From: Planctomycetota bacterium
GTDB lineage: Bacteria > Planctomycetota > Uabimicrobiia > Uabimicrobiales > Uabimicrobiaceae
Direction of reading: 5' to 3'
Length of the DNA stretch: 64,000 nt
Assembly (NCBI GenBank): GCA_029260735.1
Contig: JAJDCR010000159.1
Span: forward strand, 45,535 to 109,534
Numbering within the stretch: the first letter of the stretch is position 1; every line of letters starts with the position of its first letter. Positions 50,195 to 58,973 of this stretch are shown in pieces. The notes beneath the pieces are model-generated. The model saw only the letters and a list, made by a program, of their open reading frames with translations, did no database searches and had not been told where the DNA came from. The position numbers were made by a program, and so were the translations under genes.

Positions 50195-52375
50195 ATGTCA
50201 TCCGACGAAAAAGAAGAAATATTTCTGTCTAGTCCCCAAGAAAAAAACGATTCTTTGGAATCAGAAATTTTTTTGGAAAAACCTCCTTTTCAAGAAGAAT
50301 CACTAGAAGAATCAGAAGAAGAATCGCTCTTACCAGAAAAAGCTAAGGACTTAAGTCTTCCCTCTAAGATAAATGATGACGAAATCAACGGACTTGTCCA
50401 ATTTGGATCCACTGATGACGAGCAAACCATTCACTATACTGTCAAATCAGATCTAGGGGTTGTCATTGCGGAGTTTTCCCTCATTGATGTAGAATCCCCT
50501 TCTCTTGCTGAAAGAGTCTGTGAAATCAATAGTGCTCGGAAAAGCTTTCTTGTGGGAAGGGCCACCCACTGCGACTACCAAATACATCACAAAAGCAAAT
50601 ATGTCGCAGAAGAACAAGCTTTGATTATCTACTCTATGGAGGATGAAAGCTACATCGTTCGTTGTTTGACTCGCGAAAATCCTATTGCTGTGAATGAAGA
50701 AAACGTCGTAGATGAGCTTTTTTTAAAAAATGGTGATGTCATTCGTTTAGGAGCAGCCAAAAATGCCCCCAATCTCCGCTTTGTTCTTTCCGAAGAAAAA
50801 ATAGGAGAAAAAACTAGCCGACGGGTGCAAAAACTCTCTTCTTTCCTTCCTTCTCTAGTTCGAGGTAAAGAATATCTTGTGGGAGGAGACAAAACCGACA
50901 TTGATCTGGAAATGGGTTTAGGCAATGAGGTTACTTTAACCTTAAAAGTTCCTAACGAAGGTAAGCAAATTTTAATTTGCAAAAGTGAAAAGTCTTCTGT
51001 CCCCGTTTTCTTAGAAGAATCAGAAGTTCAAGCGAAAGAAAGTCGTGCTTGGTCTCCTGAACAGCGACTGCAAATAGGAAATTTAACCTTAGTTAACGAC
51101 CATAGTGATTTTTCGCAAGCGCGGCAAATGAAGAAATGTGTTTTCTCTGATTTTGTAGCAACACCGGAAAGAGGCTCTATTTATACCATTGGTAACGATG
51201 AGAATGCAACTTTTTCCATTCTCGATGATGCCCTTCCTCCTCTCATTGCTGAGATTTCTGTTCCGACAATCGGAGAGTACTGCCAAGTAAAAAAAACTAG
51301 TAACTGTAAGGTAGATATTTTTGTTGACAAGACTCTTGTTTCTGATTATATGAGAGAAGGAATTCCCTATGGTGTAAATCAGGTTATCCAAGTCGGAGAT
51401 TACTTGGAAATTCGCAACAACCATCGCTTTCTCCCCCCCGCTCGAAGCTCCTACGCTTGGAAAACATATATCATGGGCTTTAGTGTTTGTATACTTTTAG
51501 CATCTATGATCTTAGGGGTTATTTGGGCGAGCCAAAAGTACTCAGGGAAAATCCAAAACTTTTTCAGCAGTCAAAACTTAATGAAGGCCTATCAGAAAAA
51601 TGTTTTTTACATTGCCGTATTCGATAGTGAAATGAATAGTTCATCTTCAGGAACTGGTTTTATTGTTGCCGAAAAAGATGCTTATGACCGAGATATTTAC
51701 TACATTGTTACTTGCAAACATGTCATTGAACCGTGGAAATACGAAAAACACTACATCAAAGACGATAAATTTTTCAACGATAAAGATGTTGAAATCTCTC
51801 CCTATAGAATAGCAATTTGGCCCTTTGGCAGTAACGCCATCGATCAAAACGATAGGAGATTTATTCTTCGAAATAGCTTTACCAACCTTCCCTCTAAAGA
51901 TAAACTAGGAGAGTTAGTCGTTTATAAAACAGGGAAAGATATTTTCAAAGAGCTGGGTAAAGAAGGAGATAAGGTTTTTCAAAAACACACAGATAGAAGT
52001 AATGAAGATTTAGCCGTAATCCGCTTAATCCCCAATGAAAAGGATTGGAAATACGAATACACTCCATGGAAAATAGTCGAACGTGACAAAATTGAGGTAG
52101 GAGAATCCATTATCACCCTAGGGTACTCTTTGGGAACAGGTCGGCTCCTAAACAAAAATGGACGAGCTATTCCTGCTGCATGTGAAGGGCGGCTAACTAG
52201 TGAGTGTGAAGTTCCTGATTTTCTTGAGCTTGATGTTAATCAAAATCAAGGCTCTTCGGGAGGTCCTATTGTGAATAAGAACGGTGAAATAGTTGGCATT
52301 GTTTCTTTTACTGACCAAGATAAAAAACTCCTCTACGGAATTCATGGCAAAATATTAGATAGATTGATGAGGTAA
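50195..52375 (+). CDS. FHA-transmembrane-trypsin-like protease
   Basis: A 726-residue protein. An acidic N-terminus (1-60) is followed by a clear FHA domain (about 112-198; F-L-V-G-R), then two FHA-like divergent modules (about 212-303 and 320-412). A membrane helix (425-445) and a trypsin/HtrA-like serine protease (466-726) follow. The triad is expected as His509 (T-C-K-H-V), Asp605 (N-E-D-L-A-V-I) and Ser688 (G-S-S-G-G-P). The FHA part would be cytosolic and the protease periplasmic, linking kinase signalling to proteolysis. No other bacterial relative with this order is known to me. It lies between the DFN kinase and the TolQ-like gene. Confidence 0.85.
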   Translation: MSSDEKEEIFLSSPQEKNDSLESEIFLEKPPFQEESLEESEEESLLPEKAKDLSLPSKINDDEINGLVQFGSTDDEQTIHYTVKSDLGVVIAEFSLIDVESPSLAERVCEINSARKSFLVGRATHCDYQIHHKSKYVAEEQALIIYSMEDESYIVRCLTRENPIAVNEENVVDELFLKNGDVIRLGAAKNAPNLRFVLSEEKIGEKTSRRVQKLSSFLPSLVRGKEYLVGGDKTDIDLEMGLGNEVTLTLKVPNEGKQILICKSEKSSVPVFLEESEVQAKESRAWSPEQRLQIGNLTLVNDHSDFSQARQMKKCVFSDFVATPERGSIYTIGNDENATFSILDDALPPLIAEISVPTIGEYCQVKKTSNCKVDIFVDKTLVSDYMREGIPYGVNQVIQVGDYLEIRNNHRFLPPARSSYAWKTYIMGFSVCILLASMILGVIWASQKYSGKIQNFFSSQNLMKAYQKNVFYIAVFDSEMNSSSSGTGFIVAEKDAYDRDIYYIVTCKHVIEPWKYEKHYIKDDKFFNDKDVEISPYRIAIWPFGSNAIDQNDRRFILRNSFTNLPSKDKLGELVVYKTGKDIFKELGKEGDKVFQKHTDRSNEDLAVIRLIPNEKDWKYEYTPWKIVERDKIEVGESIITLGYSLGTGRLLNKNGRAIPAACEGRLTSECEVPDFLELDVNQNQGSSGGPIVNKNGEIVGIVSFTDQDKKLLYGIHGKILDRLMR

Positions 52376-52378
52376 ACA

Positions 52379-53155
52379 TTGAAATCAGATAAGTCATTTT
52401 TAGCCCCGAACAACTACGTTTGCTTTTCAGTCGCCCTTGTGAGTGGGTTGGCTTTTTATGGGCTGCTTTTTTTCGGGGACCAATACATTAGTCTGTCCCT
52501 CAAAAGAATGCTTGGCCCTATTGAAAAAGATAGTTCCTCGATGTTTATTTATGTTTTTCTCTATGTTCTTTTCTTTTGGGGCATTATCATTATTTTAGCG
52601 AAGAATTTTCTTCTAAATGCTGAAATCAATACGATGAAAACCTTGGAGCAAAGTTTTGAAAGCTCTCGAATTATTAATGAAAGAGCGGAACTCGATGAAC
52701 TAAGAAACAAAATTAATCATGGTCCTGGTAGCCACAAAATCCGCCACTGTGCTTTGGGTAAGATACTACTTTTTCTCATCGACCACTGTTTAATCACGGA
52801 AACCTCTTCGCGGGTCATGGAGATTTTTTCTCGTCGCATGGAAACCTTAGAGCGCCATGTCGAATCGTCTTACAGCATGTTACGCTATGTTGCTTGGGCT
52901 ATTCCCTCTCTCGGATTCATTGGAACAGTTATGGGAATTGGCTCGGCCTTATCTTTAGTTGATTTAGCGATGGAAGACATGAGTCTGGTCACTCAGCCCT
53001 TAGGCTTAGCTTTTGATACCACTCTCATAGCTTTAACAGAAAGTATTATCTTAATGTTTTTCCTCCATACAACCCAGAATAAGGAAGAAGAACTACTTAA
53101 TACAATTGATCTCTTTTGCCAAGAGAAATTCATCATTAATTTAAGACTAGGATAA
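52379..53155 (+). CDS. TolQ/ExbB/MotA-like channel protein
   Basis: A 258-residue membrane protein with two N-terminal helices (about 15-35 and 53-75), a cytoplasmic stretch and two C-terminal helices (about 165-190 and 208-230). The latter contain the family segment S-L-G-F-I-G-T-V-M-G-I-G and F-D-T-T-L-I-A-L. ExbB/TolQ/MotA proteins use ion flow to drive a partner. The partner here is very likely the next gene, whose N-terminus resembles ExbD/TolR. It starts with TTG three bases after the FHA-protease stop, with GAGG upstream. Confidence 0.88.
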   Translation: MKSDKSFLAPNNYVCFSVALVSGLAFYGLLFFGDQYISLSLKRMLGPIEKDSSSMFIYVFLYVLFFWGIIIILAKNFLLNAEINTMKTLEQSFESSRIINERAELDELRNKINHGPGSHKIRHCALGKILLFLIDHCLITETSSRVMEIFSRRMETLERHVESSYSMLRYVAWAIPSLGFIGTVMGIGSALSLVDLAMEDMSLVTQPLGLAFDTTLIALTESIILMFFLHTTQNKEEELLNTIDLFCQEKFIINLRLG

Positions 53156-53162
53156 TCCCGAA

Positions 53163-54701
53163 ATGAGAAAAAAATCAAGAGAAATCAATGTCTTTAGTCT
53201 TTCTTTTATTGACGTATTTTGCTGTGCCCTAGGTGCTATGATTTTAATTTTTGTTCTAAACAGCCGTGCTCTGACAGGACATGTAAAATCAGCGGTGGGT
53301 AAATATCGCCAAGAATCTGTTAAAGCAGAGGAACAAAGAGACCAAGCTCGAGTTTCCCGTGACCAAGCCCAACAATCACGAGAGGAGGCTGAAAAGTCCC
53401 GTAACGATGCTCTAAAGGCTAGAGATTTAGCAGAGAAAGCAGAGCAAAAAGCTCTTCTCAATGAAAAAATGGCTCTTTTGGCCCGAGAACAAGCTTTAGA
53501 GGAAAAAAAATCTCAAGAAAAAGCTCGTCAAGAAGTAGAGATGGCTCGCTTAAGAATAGAATCTCTCCTTTTGGAGGTGCAGAAAAATAAATTAAAACTA
53601 GAGAGAATCAATAACAGTCTCCAAGGAAAAAATAAGCAACTGTCCCAAAAAAATCGCAATCTCAAAAAAATGATTGACGAAAGACATCTCCAAAACGAGC
53701 AACTGCAAAAATTTCTTACTGAGAATGAACGCTTGAGTCAAACAAGCGAAAGTTTAGAGGCAGAGAAGGACTCTTTACGTCAATCGATAGATCTACTCCA
53801 AAAAGAAAAAGATAAAGCAGAGAAAGAAAAAGAACGACTCACTCGTTGGTTCCACGAGAACGAAAAAGAAAAAAAAGATATGAGTTCGCTCTATGAAGAG
53901 GAACAAGCCCGCACAAGTGACTTAGAAAAACGTCTAACTCAAAAGCAAAACGAACTAAGGGCTAAAGAAAAGCAAATTGAAAAGAAAGAAGCTCTCATCT
54001 CTCAGCGAGAGAAAGAGATTCTCCAGCAAGAGAAACTCGTTAAGCACCTCAATGAGCAACTCGAAGAAAAAGGAGAAGCTTCTCTCTTTGGAATTAAACT
54101 GAACTACCACAGAATTGCTTTTCTTGTCGACAAATCAGGTAGTATTATTCAGAATAAATGGAAAGAAGAGGTTATTAGTACTTGTGAGCAAATTTTAGAG
54201 CACTGCCAAGTGGATGAATTCTCAATCATTGCTTTTTCTTCTGATATGAAGCTCTTTCCTTCTAGCAAAGGAACTATGGTCGCAGGAAACAAAGAAAATA
54301 AAAAAAAGGCTATCCGTTGGCTTAGTACAACAAGCAAAGTTCGCTTTGGAGGGTTCACTAACGTTAATGAGGCCCTAAGAATGGCTTATGAAAACTACGG
54401 AAACCTGGATGCTATTTTTCTTTTGACCGATGGACTGCCTGCGATTCCTGGCAAAAAGAGCGAAGATCTCCAAAAACAAATTGAAGATTACATCCAGAAA
54501 CAAGTGAGTAAAAAAATTCCTACTCGCATCATTACAATTGCAATCGGATATCCTCCCATTGATAAGTTTCCTCCTCTTCGAGGGAAAAGTCACGAAGAAG
54601 TGAGAAAGTATATCGAAAAAAATGCTGACCAATATGGGGCAATCTATCGCTACTTACATAAAATTTCAAAGATGACCGGAGGACAGTATCTAGGGCGTTA
54701 G
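53163..54701 (+). CDS. TolR-like membrane-anchored coiled-coil vWA protein
   Basis: A 512-residue protein. One N-terminal helix is preceded by the segment F-S-L-S-F-I-D-V-F-C-C-A-L-G-A-M, which resembles ExbD/TolR-type stator partners. A long coiled coil (about 45-300) leads to a von Willebrand factor A domain (about 318-512) with the metal site D-K-S-G-S and a later T-D-G. vWA domains bind partners through metal. With the preceding TolQ-like channel it may form an ion-driven envelope machine whose vWA tip engages a periplasmic target. Overlaps in orientation and spacing (7 bases) support co-expression. Confidence 0.88.
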   Translation: MRKKSREINVFSLSFIDVFCCALGAMILIFVLNSRALTGHVKSAVGKYRQESVKAEEQRDQARVSRDQAQQSREEAEKSRNDALKARDLAEKAEQKALLNEKMALLAREQALEEKKSQEKARQEVEMARLRIESLLLEVQKNKLKLERINNSLQGKNKQLSQKNRNLKKMIDERHLQNEQLQKFLTENERLSQTSESLEAEKDSLRQSIDLLQKEKDKAEKEKERLTRWFHENEKEKKDMSSLYEEEQARTSDLEKRLTQKQNELRAKEKQIEKKEALISQREKEILQQEKLVKHLNEQLEEKGEASLFGIKLNYHRIAFLVDKSGSIIQNKWKEEVISTCEQILEHCQVDEFSIIAFSSDMKLFPSSKGTMVAGNKENKKKAIRWLSTTSKVRFGGFTNVNEALRMAYENYGNLDAIFLLTDGLPAIPGKKSEDLQKQIEDYIQKQVSKKIPTRIITIAIGYPPIDKFPPLRGKSHEEVRKYIEKNADQYGAIYRYLHKISKMTGGQYLGR

Positions 54702-54706
54702 GAATT

Positions 54707-55096
54707 ATGCAAAAAAAACAGCTTAAGCTTTGGCTTTTCTTATTTTTTATAACTCTACCCGCTTGTCTAACAGGAACAGATAGCATTAGTGTTATAAGTA
54801 CTCCTGAAGAAGCAAAGGTCTATGCTAATGATCGCTATATTGGAAAATCTCCTCAGTACATACCTGTTCGGTGGTACCAGTTTTTGATCTTTTTATGGGG
54901 AGAAAACTATATTGTTCGGGTGGAAAAAGAAGGCTACCAAACAACGGAAGAAGAGTTTGTCTTTGCCGACCGTAGAGCCCGATATCTTAAAGGAGAGGCT
55001 CTCTCCTGGGAATCAAGGTGTGGCTTTGGATCTGACTTTCCTTTTATTGTTTATTTACAGAAAAATAGAGTTCCCAATAAGAAAAAAATATATTAG
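54707..55096 (+). CDS. PEGA-domain lipoprotein
   Basis: A 129-residue lipoprotein. The signal peptide ends in T-L-P-A-C (Cys20), followed by a PEGA-like beta domain (about 27-85; I-S-T-P-E-E-A-K-V-Y-A-N-D and G-K-S-P). PEGA domains occur in surface and S-layer-linked proteins and often beside kinases. It is five bases after the vWA gene with TTAGGA upstream, and precedes the tail-anchored kinase. Function is unknown, but an envelope role in the same system is likely. Confidence 0.85.
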   Translation: MQKKQLKLWLFLFFITLPACLTGTDSISVISTPEEAKVYANDRYIGKSPQYIPVRWYQFLIFLWGENYIVRVEKEGYQTTEEEFVFADRRARYLKGEALSWESRCGFGSDFPFIVYLQKNRVPNKKKIY

Positions 55097-55125
55097 GATG
55101 TTTCAATGACCAAAGGAGAGGAAGT

Positions 55126-56385
55126 ATGACATCTTCCGATGAATACGAAAGTCAAGAACTCGAAAAAACAGATATAACCCAGCTTATATGCGGTAAAAGC
55201 TTTGCTTCTCATTTAAACTTAAAGCAACTCTACCAAGCATGTCTGTCTTTGCCTTCTTCTGCCAGCATCGTAAATTTTCTTCAAGAAAACTGCCGACTTT
55301 TCTTGGAAGAAAAGGAATCTGATGCCTTGCCTGAAGAAACTAAAGTTAGGTATGAAATTCAGAAGAAAATTGGATCGGGTGGAATGGGAAAAGTTTTTCT
55401 CGTCGAAGATTATGATTTGGGACGACAAGTTGCGATGAAGATCATTGACTCTGATTTAGCCAAAAAAAATATCTATAACATTCTAGAGTTTATTGAAGAA
55501 GCCCAAACAATCGGACATTTGGAACACCCCAATATTATTCCTGTTTATGACATTGGTATATTGGAAGAAAAAGGAATATATTTCACGATGAAGTATATCC
55601 GAGGGGAAAATCTTGCCCAAATTATCATTAGACTCAAAAAAGGTAATAAATCAACCCACGCAACCTATACCTGGACCCGACGTGCTCAAATTGTTCAAGC
55701 CATCTGCGATGCCTTAGATTTTGCTCATAAAAAAGGAATCATTCACAGAGATCTAAAGCCTTCTAACATTATGATAGGAGAATTTGGAGAAGTTTATGTT
55801 ATGGATTGGGGAGTGGCTAAACTTGTCTTGCAAGATGGGGTTAAGAAACTAATTAAACCCTTGCCTTCCGTCGATACAGATTCTTCTCCCGGTGGAAATC
55901 CCCTAAATATCACAGGAACTCCTCTCTATATGTCTCCCGAACAAGCCGAAGGACGTATAAAAGACCTCTCTGCTGCCACAGATGTCTATGCGATTGGAGG
56001 AATCATTTATGAGCTATTTGGACTAGATCTCGCTCATAACGGTAGAAACCGAGAAGAGCTTTTTCATGCTATTTGTAATAAAAAACCCAAACGGCTCGAT
56101 AAACTTAAGAATTCTGGACAAGGGACTGTCCCTATTGAATTTCATTACATCACAAAAAAAGCTCTTGCTAAAAAAACAAAAGACCGACACTCTAGTGTCA
56201 AAGAAGTAAAAAAAGAAATACAAAGCTTCATGAATGGACAATTTCCTGTGGTTTGCTTTCATACAGGATTAAAACGCTTTATCCGCTCATTTGAACGTTT
56301 GCTGGATAATTACCCAAAACCCTTCATTCTCTCAATTCTTGTCATCATTGTTTTCTCGGTAGTGGCTTATTTTGTAAAAGCATGA
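55126..56385 (+). CDS. Tail-anchored Ser/Thr protein kinase
   Basis: A 419-residue kinase. A polar N-terminus (1-75) is followed by the kinase domain (about 78-375; G-S-G-G-M-G-K-V, catalytic H-R-D-L-K-P-S-N, magnesium loop D-W-G in place of DFG, and G-T-P-L-Y-M-S-P-E-Q). One C-terminal helix (about 398-417; F-I-L-S-I-L-V-I-I-V-F) anchors it with almost nothing outside. The DWG form is frequent in PVC kinases. It closes the operon-like run and should phosphorylate FHA targets such as the protease upstream. Confidence 0.9.
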   Translation: MTSSDEYESQELEKTDITQLICGKSFASHLNLKQLYQACLSLPSSASIVNFLQENCRLFLEEKESDALPEETKVRYEIQKKIGSGGMGKVFLVEDYDLGRQVAMKIIDSDLAKKNIYNILEFIEEAQTIGHLEHPNIIPVYDIGILEEKGIYFTMKYIRGENLAQIIIRLKKGNKSTHATYTWTRRAQIVQAICDALDFAHKKGIIHRDLKPSNIMIGEFGEVYVMDWGVAKLVLQDGVKKLIKPLPSVDTDSSPGGNPLNITGTPLYMSPEQAEGRIKDLSAATDVYAIGGIIYELFGLDLAHNGRNREELFHAICNKKPKRLDKLKNSGQGTVPIEFHYITKKALAKKTKDRHSSVKEVKKEIQSFMNGQFPVVCFHTGLKRFIRSFERLLDNYPKPFILSILVIIVFSVVAYFVKA

Positions 56386-56425
56386 AAAAGCTTTGATCAT
56401 AACTTCGGCCAATGTTTCAGATAAA

Positions 56426-56540
56426 ACAATGTTCTATGGAGGGCAAGGCTCCTGCCGCGCCGGGGATGTGCTTAGCTCTTGCTATGCTTTCTAGGCACAT
56501 CCCCGGCTCGGCAGGAGCCTCGCCCTCCATAGAACATTGT
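56426..56540. repeat. Very long GC-rich inverted repeat between convergent genes
   Basis: Two arms of about 50 bases pair almost perfectly: 56426-56444 with 56522-56540 (19 bp), 56446-56457 with 56509-56520 (12 bp), 56460-56471 with 56495-56506 (12 bp) and four more pairs inside, broken by a 1-base and a 2-base mismatch. The loop is 15 bases. The GC content stands out in this AT-rich DNA. It lies between a plus-strand operon end and a minus-strand operon end, so it could be a strong bidirectional terminator, a MITE-like element or a structured RNA. Confidence 0.9.
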
Positions 56541-56626
56541 GATTAGTACGGTTTTAGATAAACTAAGTGCCCTAAGTTATGATGAAGGCTAAAAAAATCC
56601 AAAAATAAGCTGAAGGAGAACACGGG

Positions 56627-58909
56627 CTAATTTTTCATAATCTTCTTGCCAATCTCTTCAATCAATCCCTTAACCGCTCCTTTTATTTTCGAAGAAGGAA
56701 GATGACTATAGCGCCACCAATAGCGAACTTTCTTATATATGGTAACAATAAAGTCGAGAGAGACTTCGCCAAAAGGTAGGGGTATTGTTCCCATTCCTTT
56801 CTGGTTACGGCAAAGTAAAGCGACCCAGGTTTCTCCTAGAACTTCCTCGTAAAGACAAGCTAAATCATAGCGACCAATTTCGGAAAGAGATTGGATAGCT
56901 TCCTTGTAAAGACTTAAGGCTGCGGTTCCTTCTGAATTCGTTAAAGCTTTGGCGAGTTTAGCAAAGGTTTCTGCATTGTTGCGATAATTTTCATAGTAGT
57001 CGTAAGCTTGTTGAGAGAGCTCATCGCGTAAAGGAACTGAGACGGTTTCTCGGCCTTGAGGAGAGGTTATCTTGAGCAGTCCAAAGCGACCATGAGTTAG
57101 CTCATCGTCTAGTAGTTTGGCAAATAAATTAAAAAACTCTTCCGCTAAAGGAAAAAACTTATGTCCTTGGAGAAGAACGATAAAACCAAGATAAGAGAGT
57201 ATACCATAGTCGCGCGGTCGATTTCCGTAGCCAACAGAAAGATGCTCCCAAGCTTTAGCAATGTCTGTTCGAGTAACAGAATTGCCTCTTAGACTAGCTT
57301 GGTGATGGCTTAAGTAATAGCGCCCTGCCTCTAGGCGAAAAGTTCCATGCCACGGTAAAATTCCCATTAGTTTTTCGAGAATGCTTTTCCTCAGTGCTGT
57401 TGCTGACATGTTTTCTCGATTTTCTTTGATAAACTTAGCTAGCTCAAAAAGCTTCTCTGCACTTTCCTCGTTGTTTTGGTCTAGAGTAATTTTCTTATGT
57501 GTTTTTAGGTCTCGGAGGTTATGGAGGGCTCTCTCGGCTCCTTGGAGTTCGATTTGATCGGCCATAAATTTTCGAACGACAATATGAAAAGTATTCTCGA
57601 CAATCCGGAGAGGTATTTTTTTCTCCAAAGCATGTAAAGGTTCGAGGTTTTCTAGGAGATTTACTCGAATGGTATCTCTTGTTTCTTCGGCACTTTCATG
57701 AAAAGAAGAACTATTTAAACTAGCTCCTTGGTAAACAGAACGAATAGCTTCTTCTGTTTCCATATACTTTTCATAAAGCAGGCGCGCTTCCATTCCCGCA
57801 ATTGAATAGCGCATGTAACCATCACGGAGAGAAGTGACAAAACCTTGGTGCTTTTTTTCTCCCCCTAATTGATTGAGAGCCTGAGCAACGCAGTAGGCAT
57901 CGCGCACCCTTCCTTCGCTAGCTAAACTGAGCGCTTCTTTCGTGATAGCGTTTAAAATACCTTCTTTACGGTCAGCTAAGGTCGAAATATAAAAGTACAT
58001 CCCTCTCAGCTCGGGCTCAATTTCAACCGCTTTGGCAGCTTCTTTGAGAGCTTTTTTTCGCTCCCCTTTGAGCAAACACTCAATAGCACAATCCATTTCA
58101 TCAAGAGCGTCGTTGAATTTTTCCCCTTGAACAATTTGATTTTCTGTCTTTAAACCATGAGCAATACCATAGATAAATCGCCGGTCAGTGGTGAAAATAC
58201 GTAACTTATCCAAAATAGTTAAGAAAATAGCTTTTTCGGCAAGCATAGTAGCAATCAAGCGGGATTCATACTCAAAAGGGTGGACCAAAAGTAAGCGCCG
58301 AGGAGCAATGTTCTTTTTCGAAGGAAGAAGAGCGGAAGAAAAAGTAGAGGTTGTTCGGTGGACAGTATCTCGGTAAATTTCCTCTGTAGTCTCTCCACCT
58401 CGCGCCGTTCCTGTTCCAATAAGAGGCATACGCAAAGTCGCTCCTAGAGGAAGAAGAGTAAACTCTTTGGCAAAACCATGGAGAACTGTATTTATGATTT
58501 CCTGGGTAGTGTTTCCGGTCATCGGAGCAACACATCCCATTAAAATACTCTCTGTTTGCCCAATCAATCCTCCGGGAGGAACAGAGCGGACACCACCCAC
58601 TTCCATAACTCCCTCCATCCCTTGGCGTACCTTCGGGTATTTATGGGGTTGACTTTCTTCAAAAATCCTCCGAATAACTGGGCCATAGGATTGGTAAGGA
58701 CGGGTATTACAAGAAACTGCTATGCCGGAGCATCTCGGTAGACTTTCATCGACAATATCAGATCTGACAGCGACAACTACTGGGTCAGAAAAGAGCGGCA
58801 TCCCTTCCGTTGCAAAATGGGGAGAGCCAATCGCGTGGTGCGCTCCCTCAGGACAATCTGTAAGTTCACTAAAAGGAACTAAACACAATCTTTCATTCAA
58901 ATGTGCCAT
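56627..58909 (-). CDS. Large protein with macro-like N-terminal region and helical repeats
   Basis: A 760-residue soluble protein. Residues about 45-230 have motifs that resemble a macro domain (ADP-ribose binding): G-I-A-V-S-C-N-T-R-P-Y, G-P-V-I-R-R-I-F, and M-P-L-I-G-T-G-T-A-R-G-G. The match is distant. The rest is helical, partly TPR-like (about 270-430 and 620-690), with a basic C-terminus. A possible role is ADP-ribose or NAD-derived metabolite binding in stress or defence. It follows the isochorismatase-like gene with a GGAG ribosome site. I am sure of the reading frame but not of the macro assignment. Confidence 0.65.
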   Translation of the reverse strand: MAHLNERLCLVPFSELTDCPEGAHHAIGSPHFATEGMPLFSDPVVVAVRSDIVDESLPRCSGIAVSCNTRPYQSYGPVIRRIFEESQPHKYPKVRQGMEGVMEVGGVRSVPPGGLIGQTESILMGCVAPMTGNTTQEIINTVLHGFAKEFTLLPLGATLRMPLIGTGTARGGETTEEIYRDTVHRTTSTFSSALLPSKKNIAPRRLLLVHPFEYESRLIATMLAEKAIFLTILDKLRIFTTDRRFIYGIAHGLKTENQIVQGEKFNDALDEMDCAIECLLKGERKKALKEAAKAVEIEPELRGMYFYISTLADRKEGILNAITKEALSLASEGRVRDAYCVAQALNQLGGEKKHQGFVTSLRDGYMRYSIAGMEARLLYEKYMETEEAIRSVYQGASLNSSSFHESAEETRDTIRVNLLENLEPLHALEKKIPLRIVENTFHIVVRKFMADQIELQGAERALHNLRDLKTHKKITLDQNNEESAEKLFELAKFIKENRENMSATALRKSILEKLMGILPWHGTFRLEAGRYYLSHHQASLRGNSVTRTDIAKAWEHLSVGYGNRPRDYGILSYLGFIVLLQGHKFFPLAEEFFNLFAKLLDDELTHGRFGLLKITSPQGRETVSVPLRDELSQQAYDYYENYRNNAETFAKLAKALTNSEGTAALSLYKEAIQSLSEIGRYDLACLYEEVLGETWVALLCRNQKGMGTIPLPFGEVSLDFIVTIYKKVRYWWRYSHLPSSKIKGAVKGLIEEIGKKIMKN

Positions 58910-58973
58910 GACTACTCCATTTCAAGAAATATGCACCAACTTCAAGGAAATCAATTAAGAACCTGAGAGTACT

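Noticed and set aside
52379..54701. Zorya-type defence (TolQ/MotA-like plus membrane partner)
   Set aside because: Zorya pairs ZorA with an OmpA-like ZorB and needs ZorC/D or ZorE. Here the partner is a vWA protein and no helicase or nuclease gene is near.
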